NCBI RefSeq assembly: GCF_000150275.1
Contig: NW_002060956.1
Coordinates: 866,280 to 930,279, forward strand
From: Trichoplax adhaerens
Taxonomy: Eukaryota; Placozoa; Uniplacotomia; Trichoplacea; Trichoplacidae
Direction: 5' to 3'
Length of the DNA: 64,000 nt
In this document: one piece after another, positions 13,519-27,119 of the stretch
Layout: every line of letters begins with the position of its first letter
Position numbering within the stretch: position 1 is the first letter of the stretch
Program-made: the position numbers and the translations under genes
The notes under the pieces: generated by a model
What the model was told of the DNA's origin: nothing
The model's input: the letters and a program-made list of their open reading frames with translations, nothing else
The model's database searches: none

Positions 13519-14759
13519 CTGGGATTCCTACATGTCATATAAAAAAAGAATAGAATAGTAAACATTAACATCAAAATAAACTTCTCGTATAATAAATACC
13601 AGCGATGGGTAAAGATATTGCCATTAACGGTTATTACATGAAGCGATTGCAATGTAACATTATTTTTGGTATGGTAGTGATCGATAGCAGTTGCAGTGAG
13701 AATTTACTTTCATTGCTAATTTTTACGATGTCATTGCAAAAAATACTACAGTATGTGGCATTTCTTTCTTCAATGGCACTTTTCTTGGTATTTTGCATTA
13801 TCATGATCAGTCAATTTGATACGTAGCCATAGGATGGGTTATTACAGATAAATGTGATCAGATAGTGCATCAATTGAAAAATGACCGTAGTAGCCATAAA
13901 TGCTATAAGCAGTTGAAAAAGTGGATGATTATGATCAATGTTAATGGACTATGATCTCGTGCTCATATTGATTTACCGAAACTTGGTATTATCATTAGTT
14001 ATTTATCTTAATCTAATTTTCATGTGTAAATGGTTTTAAGATTACAGTACTGTATTATATCAGTCCAAGATAAAAATAAATGACATTTTGATTATCGATG
14101 TGTTATGTACGGCTTGAACAGTAGTAGATTGACAATTATCTAGAAGGAAAATGAACCAATTAATTACGTCATTGATTGATTCATTACAATTTATGCAATC
14201 TAAACAGTTTACCTTTTTGGAGTACTACTTCTAATTAATATTGTACCTGCAGTATGTTTAGCTCTAGCTCTCAATCAACGTCATCTTTGCTTTATAGAGC
14301 AATATTATTCATTACTGAAACACTCACTATCACTTTCTTAAGGTAATGGTGGCAAAAGTAAACAGCAGCACATTGATGATTCTAATTTATATAAAATATG
14401 TAATCATCGAAATTCAAACCTGACGCTATCGGAATTCACTGTTGTCAATTGTGATTGGAAACCTAAGTGCAGTATTCGTTGACTACAGTACACAGAGTAG
14501 TGATCAAGGATCGTTGGGGCCAAGAGTGCAGTCTAAGCAAGTTTATCGTTCTCTCTTTCTTTGCAGCCAGTAGAATAGTTGTAATAATCTTTCCCCCCCA
14601 AAATGACAGAAATAAGAGATCAATTTCTTCTAGAAATGGACTGCCAGGTTAGTCATTGGTGAACGTTGATTGGCACTAACGTTTAACAAAAGTCAAAAAA
14701 CTGTTGACATTCCAACTGGTTCTGGTACCGTACTAGTACAGGTCTAGATCGAATTTGAA
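13519..14759. other. Upstream flank of the two-FYVE gene
   Basis: Starts the 6.2-kb interval between the leftward FYVE gene and the rightward RB gene. An acceptor-like TGTAG lies just before the chosen FYVE start ATG, so a 5' UTR exon probably sits in this stretch. I see no supported coding exon. Confidence 0.45.
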
Positions 14760-16420
14760 TGACGTCATGTAGTGAGTGGAGTACTGTACGGGTGTACGGA
14801 CTGTACTGTACTTCTTTTTGCTTGAGTAGAAATGGGGCCAATGAGCGCACGTTTCTCTTTCACTGTTAGTGACATACAATAATAGCACTTGCATGGGCAC
14901 CAACATACAGTACTGTAGAGGGTGTGTGGAAAGCCATTGGATATTTCAAAGTGTAATATCAGGATATTTTCCAATGATTTTCCACACATTTTTGTTGTAA
15001 TCGTATAGAGGAAAGCTTATTATTTTTCATGGTAATAGCTGTCATGACCATACCCTTACCAAAAAGACGCTAAGATAAATTGAACGCGCACGTCTCAATA
15101 TCGTCCATACAGGGGTAACAACAAGTGTTCTTACTGCAAGTTCACTTTAATTGTACAATCGAAAGGAAGAGGGGGAGGGAAATCGGTAAGGCATGTTCGA
15201 TTCGCCGCAAACCTCCACTCGTAGGCAAAATAATATGGAGCCTGACCAAATTATCGGCTTCCATCGATACCATTAAACATTGAACATTTAATGGTGAACA
15301 ACGCTGAGTGTAATGCATCGATACAGTAGGTTACTGGCCTAGTAGACTACTATCGGTGCGATGAGGTAGTCAGTTCCGTTGTCGATGGTAAAAAGATGAA
15401 ATGCTTATCTTTCATCTTTACTGTACAGTATGTCACTTGAGTAGGCTACATTATAGAGATTGTAATGAATTATGATAATGATAATCGACAGTGCAGTTAG
15501 GCGCTGGATGCTTAATGCAAAATTGTATCCCCTGTGCATAAAAATGATCACCGTTACTCATGTCCTATTTCTAGTGAAGCGGTGGTAATTTTTGATGCAC
15601 GGGGATACAGTTTTAATGGAGTAGTCCCTGACTGTACAGGCAGTGAAAGCCTCGCTCGTGATACTTGGCGTTTAGAGGTACTTTCTACTTAATGTCATTA
15701 AGCTAAATTGTCCTACACCAGTAATTTCCAATTTTCTTGACTACTGTATTAGCCTATTCTAATTTTAGATAGTACCGTAGAGTACTGTATGTTGGGATGA
15801 TTTCTCCAATTCTATTCTACACTACAGCACATAGTGCAATATTACCAACAGTATTGAGTATTGAGTAGAGATGTTGAACACCTTGTGGAAAGCGGTTGAT
15901 CGCTGATAGCCGAACTGGATCGCAGTATCATGAATTGCTCATGGTCAATAAATACCGCTATTTATGGAGTAGTCCGAGACTATATGCCACAATGAAAAAG
16001 CGAAAGTCAGTTTCAATTTCAATGACACTCTACAGTATAGGATAGGCTATTTTCTGTCCTTCCTGACTGTGTGATCTTCTTCATTTTCTCCGTTGCAATC
16101 CGCAAAAGGAAGTGGATCACGCCATACTTTTAGTTAAGAGCTTGACAGTATTGTACTGTACGGCGTTCAAGTTGTGTTTTTTGTCTGTGCTACCGTAGAA
16201 CTACTGTAGTGTACCGTACGTACTGTACTGTACAGTACATTGTACAGTACGGTACTGTACTGTACTGTACAAAGGAGTATCAGCAGTTTCCCGCGAAAAT
16301 GATGGAGGTCGACACCCGTCATGAGGTCTGATTGGTTGATTCTAGAAGACGATTGAATTCATTATTTATACAGTACAGTACAGTATACGGTACAGGACAG
16401 TACAGTACTGGACTGCAATA
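14760..16420. repeat. Cluster rich in TACTGTAC/GTACAGTAC palindromes
   Basis: Self-complementary GTAC, TACTGTAC and TACAGTA elements occur repeatedly, with the densest block at about 16200-16270 and further runs at 14780-14810, 14910-14920, 15420-15430, 16145-16165 and 16370-16415. They could form hairpins on single strands. They are not in a regular tandem register and have no coding signature. The same vocabulary recurs at 27.1-27.3, 37.1-37.2, 49.1-49.4 and 58.0-58.4 kb, so it is a dispersed property of the non-coding DNA here. Confidence 0.6.
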
Positions 16421-17990
16421 AGACTAACAATAACCACCACAACCGTGACAGACATGGAACGTTTTTTTGATGGTATGGTTTCCAGTCCCGTCCCGTACCG
16501 TACCGTTCTGGCCCGGATTCTTCCCATGACCGTAGTAGACTACCGTGCTAGTGGATAGGACACAGTAGCCGGCGACTTGGATGTCAAGTCGGTACGATAC
16601 AAGCAATTCTACATGTAGCAAGTTGTCAATGAAAATCAGTTGTTGCCGTCGTCTTTGACAGTCTAAAATTCAATTCCAAATTGACATCAAGACGCTGTGG
16701 AAATTAATTCCTTGTGTGGCGCGTAATTCTGAAAGGCGTAAATTGGAGACCTTTACTCGGTTAGCTTATCAATAGATACAGTCAATTTATAGGTTGGAAG
16801 TTTGCACTTGTTCCCCTGTGTATTGCAGCGTTGAATGATTTACTATAGGATAGCTGGTACTCCAATCATTCAACTGTCCATTTCCCCTCTACTATGATAT
16901 CACCGTGGTAGCTACTGACGTTATTTTGTAGCAATTCATTCTCCATGGAAAGAGAAATCACGATATGCTATTCGCCATTTTTTCTTCATACCAAGCGCCT
17001 ACTAAAGTTAGACGAGATATTGCTGACTCCCTACTAGTTGCTCAATGGATTCTTATTGTAAACATGTGCGCTTATGCCCTAGTCATAAACTTGCAAGATA
17101 GTTCAGCACAATCATCAAGAACAAATGCCCTCTTTACTCTACTCTATTGTACAGCTTACTACAAGCTGTAAAAGAGACAATTTGCTCAAGTCATAGCGTA
17201 AATTCACACATGTATCCAGCAATGTAGGTCGTCTCTCACTTCTTCATACGCGTACTCCAATAATATCATTTTTCAACTTCCCCCAAAAATTGCTACCTTC
17301 TCCACAACATCATCAACTGTAATCCATTTCAATGGACAACTGTTAAGCAATGCCAAAAGCCACAGCTCGCTATACTGTACAGTACATAATAGTTCTGCAA
17401 AGTGGAAGCCAAATTTCTTTTACTCCAACATAGTTGAAAGAACGCTCTACGCTAAGAATAAATGAAATACGGTAACAAGAAGTTGTGATGGGATCTCTTC
17501 AATATCTCTAAATACAACATACACTGCTACGTTTGCTACTGGAGTATGGTATAATTCACCCAATTGATATGAATTCAAAAAATGATAATCAATTATGAAC
17601 TATCGCTATTCAGAACACACATTTGTATTAGACTTCCGTACCAGAATGGACAGTACTGTCCTGATTCTCGAAATGGACGTAATCGCAACTTTTACTTAAG
17701 GCTGTACATTAATTATTACAAAGGATTCAGGCTCAATGCAAAATTATTTTCAACTTTAGTCTTCATTTGATTCAGTCAATTTCACTACCATACTATATTC
17801 AATTTTCTGCAATTTTGGAGAATGGAAGCTTAGTTAATTTTAGTATACGTAATGTAGTATTATTATTGAATACAAATACCAATGGATATACATTACGTAT
17901 AATAAATTTTAGAGTTGACCTAAAAAAATAAGAACAATGACTGCTATATCTACAGTCATTAAACATATTCAGTTATAGTGTACGTGTATA
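16421..17990. other. Gene-poor stretch with short open frames only
   Basis: The longest open stretch (16965-17171, plus) encodes 68 aa with one hydrophobic segment. It has no start context or splice partner I can support. I see no RNA gene or tandem repeat. Confidence 0.4.
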
Positions 17991-18035
17991 TAGTAGAGAG
18001 AGCATACAGTTATAATCTCATTGCCCTTCATTTTC

Positions 18036-18480
18036 AGGCAGTTACTACAGTATTAATACGACGTAAATCATCACTGCTTGATGTTATTCGGTCTGGCCTA
18101 GAAAATCTGATCGTACTCGTATTATCCCTTATTATTATTATTGCAATAGCACTTGGATACTATACAGTATATCTTCCATTTAATACACATTATAATAACT
18201 ACAAACTAATGAATTATACATATACATCTTATACATTTATGCATCACTTCTAGTGTATATGTTGCAATATTGATACAGTATAATCGTAGCACATTTTTAT
18301 GCAGCTGTTGTTGTTACTGTCAAGAATCTGTCACTGATTCATATTATTCGGTCTATTCATGTTTCTATTATCGCTCATTGCATCGCATTTTTGCGCTAAA
18401 TTGTCCCTTTAGTAATCATTGTACTATCGTGTGTTGTGGCAGTAGTGTACTTTTTACTATCATCTGATATGTGCATTCAT
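18036..18480 (+). other. Possible duplicated exon encoding a membrane segment, unrecognised
   Basis: At 18036 an acceptor-like TTTTCAG is followed by an open frame giving IRRKSSLLDVIRSGLENL, then a strongly hydrophobic stretch (VLVLSLIIIIAIALGYY). About 265 bp downstream (from about 18303) a diverged copy shares the DNA run ttattcggtct and again encodes a hydrophobic helix (LVIIVLSCVVAVVYFLLS). The second copy is split by an in-frame TAA near 18401. It may be a pair of tandem exons of an unrecognised membrane protein, one decaying, or a non-coding duplication. No family was recognised. Confidence 0.25.
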
Positions 18481-19714
18481 CTCAGTCCATTGGCTTTTCT
18501 AAATATCTCTATGATGTACACACCTGCTGCACACCTGCTGCGTACATACAGTCTGTGCAGCAGAAATAACTTGAATAAAGCAGTAATAGTCTTCTATACG
18601 TACATTACTCTAATGTTCAATAAACTGTAGATTTTTCCTGTGCTTCGCTGAAACTATGTATGCAGAAAGCTCACTTTACCAGAGCGCCAGCTACCCTTTA
18701 TTGCCGTGACGCGTTTAGTTATACACAACTGCGCTGCTAAAGACTGTAGGTAACCCTACACTTATTTAGCAGTGTCGTAGCTGAACTGAACGGACAGCAC
18801 TGTAGTGAAAATGTTTATGAGCTTGTATTTGTATTACGGTGTGTAATTTTATTTATATTGTAGCTGAATGTTTAGTAAGCTATACATTTAATTACTGTGT
18901 TAGAAGATTTGGTTCTATTAGTCCTTAATAACGTGCCAACTATACTTCAAGATTAGTGAGCCTAAATGAAACTTACCACAGTATAGCTCTTGCGGATGTT
19001 ATGATTAGGCCGAAATATGTTTCTGTAAGACCCTATAAATTAGTATAATGGGTCAACATACTATCATTCCTATACTAATTTTACATTTGCAAGGTGTATG
19101 GTACAATAAATTATTAATCAATGTGGAGTTAAAAGAATCGTTATACTTATCGCCGATTGAGTGATGATATTGGTTACCATATTGTGTACATGATTATAAG
19201 CTAAATTTTTATGTGTATAAGTTATACGTAGCTATTTCACTTTAAGCTACACTACTGCATTGGTGTTGCGACCTCTTGAATTCTTCGACAGTTAATGAAG
19301 TACGGTTTACTTCAAATACAATATTATAACGTATTTTACAATGCATAAAAGTTGCGCAGAGAATGATTAGAAGATTTATTGCACTTAAAGTAGCTATTAC
19401 AGGTTAAAGCCTTTTGCCAATGCAAAATAGCTAGCATATACGATGGATAGATAGGCAGTGGATTTACTATTATATAAATTACAGGTCAATTAGAATAGCG
19501 CAATCGCTTCAGTTTTATGTACTTTAAAGATATCGTTATCACGTCATGTTCACGTGTATAGAAGATTTGACAGCAAATTGAAATTCGTGTGGCCCCTTAT
19601 TGTAATGAATATTGTACTGAAATTGATATGCGATACAAATAGGCTCGTGTTTATAACCACGTAATTTCTTTAGTTTATTAAATCTGATGTTTCTATGTTA
19701 AGGTCTCAGGAATC
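18481..19714. other. Upstream flank of the RB-family gene
   Basis: AT-rich interval that should contain the promoter and 5' UTR of the RB-family gene. An acceptor-like CTCAG five bases before the first ATG suggests a 5' non-coding exon. No other feature is supported. Confidence 0.45.
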
Positions 19715-22700
19715 ATGATGGCTTCCTCACTAGCAGTTACTCACTGTGCTAATCACGCTAACAATGATGAAGATAGCAGGTATTTTATTAACATTAATAG
19801 CTTTTGATGCAGGGTAGTTAGATGACATCTCTATAACCCGTATAAGTAGCTGCTTAGTGGTATATATATATATAGGTAATGGTAGATAAGCCACTTTTAT
19901 ATATCACTGATTGTGCACGTATTATATATAGTTATACCGATCAAACCATCCGGGATTTATTCAAGGACTTGCATAGCAATCTTAATATCACTGACCCGCT
20001 TGTGTTAGAGGAAGGATGGAATATGTGGAAGATTATTTCCGAGACCTTCAAAATTGTTAAAAATGTACGTTCGTAAATAAATGTTACTAGTTACTTGTAC
20101 ATACTTCTATATTTTGATACTAGTTATGCTTCCTTATAGTCTTCATTTTTCAACCCAGTTCTCATCGTTCTCTAAATAAATTTTATAGGATATCTCGCAG
20201 TGGGTATGTGCTATTAACTACATTGCTATTTATACGGCTAGGTAAGTAATATGAATGAAGTAAATAATTCGCATATTAGGATTATACATTGTATAGATAT
20301 GTACATGATCTTAATGTATGCATTCTCGTGATAGAATGTCATCAAAGGCTAGCATCCTTAAACCAATTCCTAAAGTTTTAAACCATTTGATGGCTGCAAG
20401 AATAAAGTAATTTTTATATTTATACTCTCAACTTAATCAACCTTTACTACTCACATGTAATCTTGTAAATTATTGCATTTTTTAATAGTATATTAGACTT
20501 TATCGATAAGCTTCAGAAACTAGGTGAAATTATTTCTGTTGAGAATCATGCAGCCAAGAAGCAAATTTATTTATTGAGTCGAAAGTATTTAATAGATGCT
20601 GCTTTGTTCGCCAAATGTGACCTGTAAGACTATATCGGTCCAACCTTATAATCCTTCATTATACTACAAAGTTTACATTAATGAACTCGCTAGATATGTT
20701 AGTACTAAATGAAGTTCTTTTTTGGTCAATCTTGTAGGCTGATTGAGTTAGTCTTTCGTAAAGATATCGATAAGAGCATTCATAAGTTTAAAGATCTGCT
20801 TGATAATCCTAGAAGTTACATATGGTTATTGTTTTTAGTTGCCAAAGGTAAATATAACTTAAGTCTGTTTCATCTGCTGTTCCAAATTTATATACATAGG
20901 CAGAATCGCTCACAAGAATTTTATCAACTATTTTATGATACCTAATCATTTTACTTGCGTATTAGATTCTCTACTAAAGGATCCAGAGCTATACATTGCG
21001 TACTACTTATTAATTTGCTGCGTTAACCATCTAGCAAAATCGGTACCTTCGAGTTTTATAAAAGAAAATTATCGTGAGTACTAAACATTAATATCTGAAT
21101 ATTGTAATATTTATGTTAACAAATTAAACAGCTACTTGATTTGTTTCCACTAGGTACTTTAATAGGAACTGATACTGAAAGCGTGAGTCACTTGATTTAT
21201 GATGATAAAATTGCTATACTTTTTGAAACAGTAGACTTTATGAAACTTAAAAATATTTTTATCATAAATATTGGGCAACAGGTTAGTTCTGAAATTTTAC
21301 GGAAGTTGTGCGAAGATTTACATGTGCAGTATGAGGGGGTGCGTGATATTATAAACATTTTTACCTATTGCGTATACCTTACAAAAATCATGATAGCTAT
21401 ACTTCGGTTTACAATGTATTTGATTGATTTTTTACAGGTTAGAGACTTTCATAATAACTGCTGGACTAGATTTCAAGTGACTGGATCGAGTATTCTAAAT
21501 CCCTTAAAGGTAAGAGCAACATTCATTTACTTAAATACTGTAACATACTAACTACTGTATATAGTCTGCGGATAATTGCATCACAGCATCCGCTACTAAT
21601 CATAATACTACAGTACTATCCGTAATTGTATGCGTATTATTATTATTCTATTATATAATTTTTATGTTATTACAAATTAGATTGATAATCTTAATAGAGA
21701 ATATGAGGCTGCATTCATCAAGAATGGTACGAAAATTTGGTTCTGAACTTCTTAAATCTCTAGACTTGTAATGTGTTATCATATTATTTCTAATCCTGAT
21801 TAATTCGATTTTATTGAATAATTTTACAAGGTGACTTTGATGAGCGAGCATTTTTGGATGAATCAATTTTTGATAGCATGTTAAAGCCAAAGTATGTACT
21901 TCACATCGTTTATAGATAAATTAGTCAATACTTGGTAATACGCTTCTTACATTTTTACTAGTCTGTTAAGATATCGCATTACTTACATTAAAAATTCTGG
22001 TTTGACAGGTCTACCGGGAAAGAAGATCGTGGTAGCTATAGAAAAGATCCGCCACCTACACCTGTAAAGTAAGTTAACGAGCAAGTTTTGGTACATCTAT
22101 TACATCTATGTGCAAAGATATATGGAAATAGAGGGGACTATTAATGGTTTATTATTGTTATAATAGATCTACGATGAAAAGCATTGCTAATTTGTTAGCT
22201 CTCCTAACATCTACAGAGTAAGTCACTTCAGAAATATTATTAAATAATAACGTTATTTGAAGTACTGTAGACACCTTAAAATGGTGATAACATATCGTAT
22301 TGACTTTGTTCTTAGTACCACGCCAGGATCATTACTTTGTGATTACTTCAAGGTACGTTGTGTCTATTATTTAGTTAATGTAAGGCAACTACTAAGAATT
22401 AATGATGTCTAATACTGTTTCTTATACAGAAATGCTGTCCGAATCCATTTGATAGCATTCTTGCTCGTTTAGAACGTAAGTAAATGACTCATTTGCGTCA
22501 CGATTTTCGTTTCAATAGTTCATCGTTTAATCGTCAATTGATTACTGACAGGGTATCGAGATGTTTTCGTACAGAAATACGCAAAGCAGACAAGCTCAGC
22601 TTATTCCTCAATTAGTGATAAGGTACTTTTGACTACCGGAACAGCATTTCTGTAACGCTGTGTTTTGTATATATGGATAGGAGGACTAATGTTCGATGTT

Positions 22701-25640
22701 TTTTATTTGTTCGTTGTACGTTTATCCTGTACAGTATTTTGATTTAGCAAAACGACTGTATTTTAGAGTTTTGGAGAATATGCTCAAAGGCGTAAGTTTG
22801 TAATGATATCCGCTGAATGATATAAATATGTTCTGAATATTGACCTGATGTTATTTATGACTTCTAGGAACAAAGGAGGCTTGGAAACAGCGATTTTAGG
22901 TAAGTTCTAAGTCTGAGTTGGGTATCACTTTGTTGCCTGATTACGTCTTAAGAGGTTTGATATTGTTATTAAAATCTTGCCAATTCTCGCAGCGTACTAC
23001 TGAATCATGACGTATTTCACTCATCGTTATTGGCCTGTTCATTGGAGGTCGTCCTTTTTACTTATAATAGCCCACGTACGTATTCTAATATTTGGACAGT
23101 TTTCAATGATTTATATAATCTACAATTCAGTAATACACTAATAAGCAAAGAAATAAATATTTGACAGATACAAGCAATAGTAACAAGTATGGTTATGAAT
23201 TTTCATTTCCTTGGATCCTTGATATTCTTGATATAAAGGTCTGTAGTTTAATATTCAAGAAAAGATTAGAGTTACTTTGAAAAACAGATTAGAATCTAAT
23301 ACTCTTTTTTATATATGTAGGCATATCACTTTGGTAAAGTAATAGAAAGTTTTATACGTAGCGAATTATCTCTGGATAACAATTTAGTACAGGTTGTTAC
23401 TCAAAAGCTGTGATTGCTTAAAGATAGATCAAATGTCGTCCAAAAAATTTCTTTTTGATATTTACTATTTTTACCCATATTCCTTTAATTTTGTAAAATT
23501 TTATACTGATCTCATTTTTTAGCATCTCAATTTTATTGAATCAATGATATTAGAAAGCTTGGCATGGCAAGCGGTGAGTTATTTGGATTTATTAATTAAT
23601 GTTGTAGTACTTACTTATCAGTAAGCTTTCAATGATTAAAAACAAAGGATCTTTTCTGTTATAGTCTTCCCCATTATATGCAGCACTGGAATCTTCTAAA
23701 ATTGATCTTCGTTATAGGCAGTTGGTAACCGAGGTAGGGAATATACTAATTTGTGGTGTTGCCCTATTGTATGATATTTTCGAATATATTTTTAATAAAA
23801 TATTTTTGAATTTTAACATAATGAATACATGTCGCAGAACAAAACCGAAGTGGCGGGTTCATTACTGGAAACGTAAGTATTTAGGAGATTATTTTTCCTG
23901 TAATTGATATTACAAAGATCTAATAATTATCGATTTCTACGGATATGGCTATTTTGTTTTTATTAACACTTTTATCAATGTAATTGGATATATTTCTAAT
24001 AGGTGCCTTTCACCAGTTAAAAAGTCTCATACTAGCGAAAAGCAAAGTTGTGGTGACGAGACTCAGAAGAAACTACATTCTGTCGATTTATTTTACAGAA
24101 AAGGTTAAGTAATTTTTGTTCATTGTGTGGTATTACAAAGTTACATAACTACAGTATTTTGGAATGCTCATTTACTATGTTGTATTATTGTAAACTATAG
24201 TGTTTCAACTTGCATACTTGCGACTAAAAAATTTATGTGATGCCTTAAAAATTGATGAAAAAACGGTTAGTCTGCTCTTTTAAGTAATCATACGTGTTAT
24301 TCAGTAAGTCATTTACTATATTCTTATCAAGAAATTCTATTGTAATAACATTATCCTAGATTAATCGAACATGGACTTGCTATCATTATGCTCTGACCTA
24401 CAAAACAAAGCTATTTATGGATCGTCACATTGATCAGGTTTTGATGATACTTTATTACTGATTAGTGTAAATTCAATGGGTTGTGTGATTCTATGCTGTA
24501 CTTTTGTTTAAATATCGCGATTGCTTACTTTAGGTAATGTTGTGCTGTACATATGCCGTGTGCAAGGTGATGCAAAAGGAAATTCAATTCAAAGAAATTA
24601 TTCATCACTATAAAAGCTTATTTGGAAGATCGAGCTCCGTATGTAGTTTCCTCATGACTATTATCGTTTAGTTGAAAATTTTTAAACAACATCATATCAT
24701 TTAATCCTTGAATAATAGGTATGCCGAAATGTGTTATTACTTTCCAACCAATATGGTACTATTATTGCGTTTTACAATCAAATTTTTATTTGTGAAATGA
24801 AGGAATTCGTGCTGAAACTGTCTTCCGTCAATGCTGTTAGTATATTTGCAGCTAATTGTAATTGAATAACTTTGTTGACCATACTTTTGCACATTTCCTG
24901 GCATCCTTGGATTAAAATTTCTTGATATGTCATTCGTTCACAGGCACTGCAGCTGTCTCCTATCCCAACGTACAATAGTAGATCACCACGCTCTGACGGT
25001 GTCGGCAAGAGGTAGTTATATTCTACAATGGTCATTAAGCAGTATCTTTAATTAATTTATTCACCGTGACCGGAATTTGTTAATTTAGAATTCCGTGGGT
25101 ATCAAATGTTTATCTCTCTCCTTTAAAACGTAAAGATATTTTAACTCCAAGATCGAAAGCTTTATACTGCTTTGGAGATGCACTGGAGGTATGTATATGT
25201 GTATACGTGTTTCGTTTATATTTCTTTCTTATTATTGAGCACAAATTGGTTAGACTGCAGTATATTAGCGTATTATACCGTGTCGCAAATAAAAATTTGC
25301 GTACAGAAATTCAATTTTAATTGATAGTGTTAACTGTTTACCGTAATCATGTTTGCAGTCATCAAGGAAGCTATCTGAAATTAATGAGATTGTCCATAAG
25401 GGTAGCATGAAATCTTCGAAGAGATTAAAATTTGATGACACAACGGTTACTGCGGACGTGGATGTAACATCGAGATGTGCCGAAGCCCGGCCCGGATTAT
25501 CAAATTTGGATCAAGACGAGAATCCCACTGACAATCCTACGAATAATTACAAGGCAGTTATGTTGGAAAATCGATTGGCGGATTTCGGTGGGTCATCTTT
25601 TGCTGTTATTGATATATCACGCAAAAGCAACACTCGATAG
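19715..25640 (+). CDS. RB1: Retinoblastoma-family pocket protein, RB1 type, complete, 32 exons
   Basis: Predicted 918 aa (human RB1 is 928). Exons: 19715-19779, 19932-20064, 20189-20241, 20335-20406, 20489-20623, 20738-20847, 20900-21073, 21154-21338, 21438-21509, 21681-21726, 21831-21891, 22009-22068, 22167-22217, 22316-22352, 22430-22475, 22552-22622, 22735-22791, 22868-22899, 22993-23075, 23168-23238, 23321-23392, 23523-23573, 23665-23733, 23838-23872, 24003-24103, 24201-24265, 24360-24437, 24534-24638, 24719-24835, 24944-25011, 25089-25188, 25359-25640; all in phase. The N-terminal cyclin-like domain is about 20-370 and pocket A about 385-602 (HSSLLACSLEVVLFTY, SFPWILDIL). A short spacer is followed by pocket B, about 635-769 (LAYLRLKNLC, MDRHIDQVMLCCTYAVCKV, AFYNQIF). 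The RbC region contains LSPLKRK, LTPRSKALYCFGDAL and KSSKRLKFD. Tyr749/Asn750 match the pair that contacts LxCxE ligands. Several S/T-P sites (TPVK, SPVK, LSPIP, SPRS, LTPR) could be CDK targets. It represses E2F/DP in the nucleus. A spacer of only about 45 residues favours RB1 over p107/p130. Confidence 0.95.
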
Positions 25641-27119
25641 TGATAATGAATTTTTAAGCGTGTACTAAAATTAATCAAAGTGGTATACTCGTATATATCT
25701 TGATCAGAGGATTTTCGATTCGTCTTTTCAGCTTCCGATCGTCTTTCCGTAAATCAGCAAAAATGAATTAATTCTCAAGATATAAGTATCATACCAAAAA
25801 ATATTGGTTAGGACATTATTCTGTACCTGTGACAACAACTGCAATCTGTTACAATTTTATAAATGTTATAGCAACGAAATGACTTCAGGTTGTCTCGAGG
25901 TATCCCAACTTTTGAAACGTTTCTGGTTTGATCGGGCTGTTGAAACGGTTATTCTTTATTCCCTTACTAGTAAAGAATTTATTTCGATCTAGAATATTAT
26001 TTCAATTTCATTGTAATTTATCAATAGTTCTATTATCATTCGATAGCAGACGCTTTCTTATAATTACATTGTTACTAATTCACTTATTTACAGTTTAGTT
26101 GCCGTAGAAAGAAATTTAATGATATTAGTGTATCCTACAGCAAAGGTAGTCCTTCTTGTTTATTTTATAGCACGTTGTGTGTAAGCGATTCCATTCGTCT
26201 GGTTTTCTTGTAGACACAGTACTGTATTTATAATAAGATTCAGCATGTGATATTCTTCAATTAATTAATATTATATTATATAAGATTGTCTGATATGCCC
26301 TTATCATTAAGTCATCTTATGCTCGGTAGTAGTACGTTGTAGACAACAATGGAATTTTAAAGGAGTTGTCATTACCTAACATGTAAAAGATTACTTTCAT
26401 CATTTTGCTTGTTTATGTTATCATAAAATCCCTAAGACCAGTAACAATTCATAATTATACGTACATCAGTAGAAAACTGTTTTGATTCAGTAAATGATTT
26501 GGAAAGAGAAAAATAATAACTACAGTAAGAATCTTCTTGGTATACGAAGTTATAAAATAAAAATTTTTTAAATTATGGAGCTATGCAAAATGGTGAGATT
26601 TTATGGCTGCGCGTTTTTGTGCTGTAGACCTGTAGTGTTGCCTACTGTAAATCGGTCAATCGCCGTTTGACTATTAAATATTTACAGTAATAGTTTATGA
26701 TACTATAAATGCAGAGCAGAAAGATTGTTTTGTGTTGACAGTAATGTAAACTGGACAAGAATTATAACATACTATCTATTTTATCATCCTGTCCTTTTTT
26801 ATCGTTAAGCTCTCAACCTAAACCTGACTTTGATTTATTGCAATGATAAGTAATTAATGATAGCTTTTGGGCTCCCTCAGAGTTGTTGGGCCTAGGTCTT
26901 ATGCATTTCCTCTGAAATTAATTAATTACTAGTATTATTTTTAATAATAATATAACACATATATATAAATTATTATCTTTTATTATTTATTTATAGTATT
27001 AAACGTCACAGTATACGTCGTTGCGAATGCAATGTGGAACCAAAATATCACTCACTTTTTGCAATTAGTGAATTGAACTAAATACTGTACACTATACACC
27101 GTATAGTATACAGGAAACT
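25641..27119. other. Intergenic region 3' of the RB-family gene
   Basis: AT-rich. A 62-codon open frame at 25804-25992 (plus) has no splice or homology support. No canonical poly(A) signal stands out immediately after the RB stop codon. Nothing else is supported. Confidence 0.45.

Noticed and set aside
24778-25035. 85-codon minus-strand frame
   Set aside because: It is antisense to RB exons 29 and 30, which carry clear homology on the plus strand.
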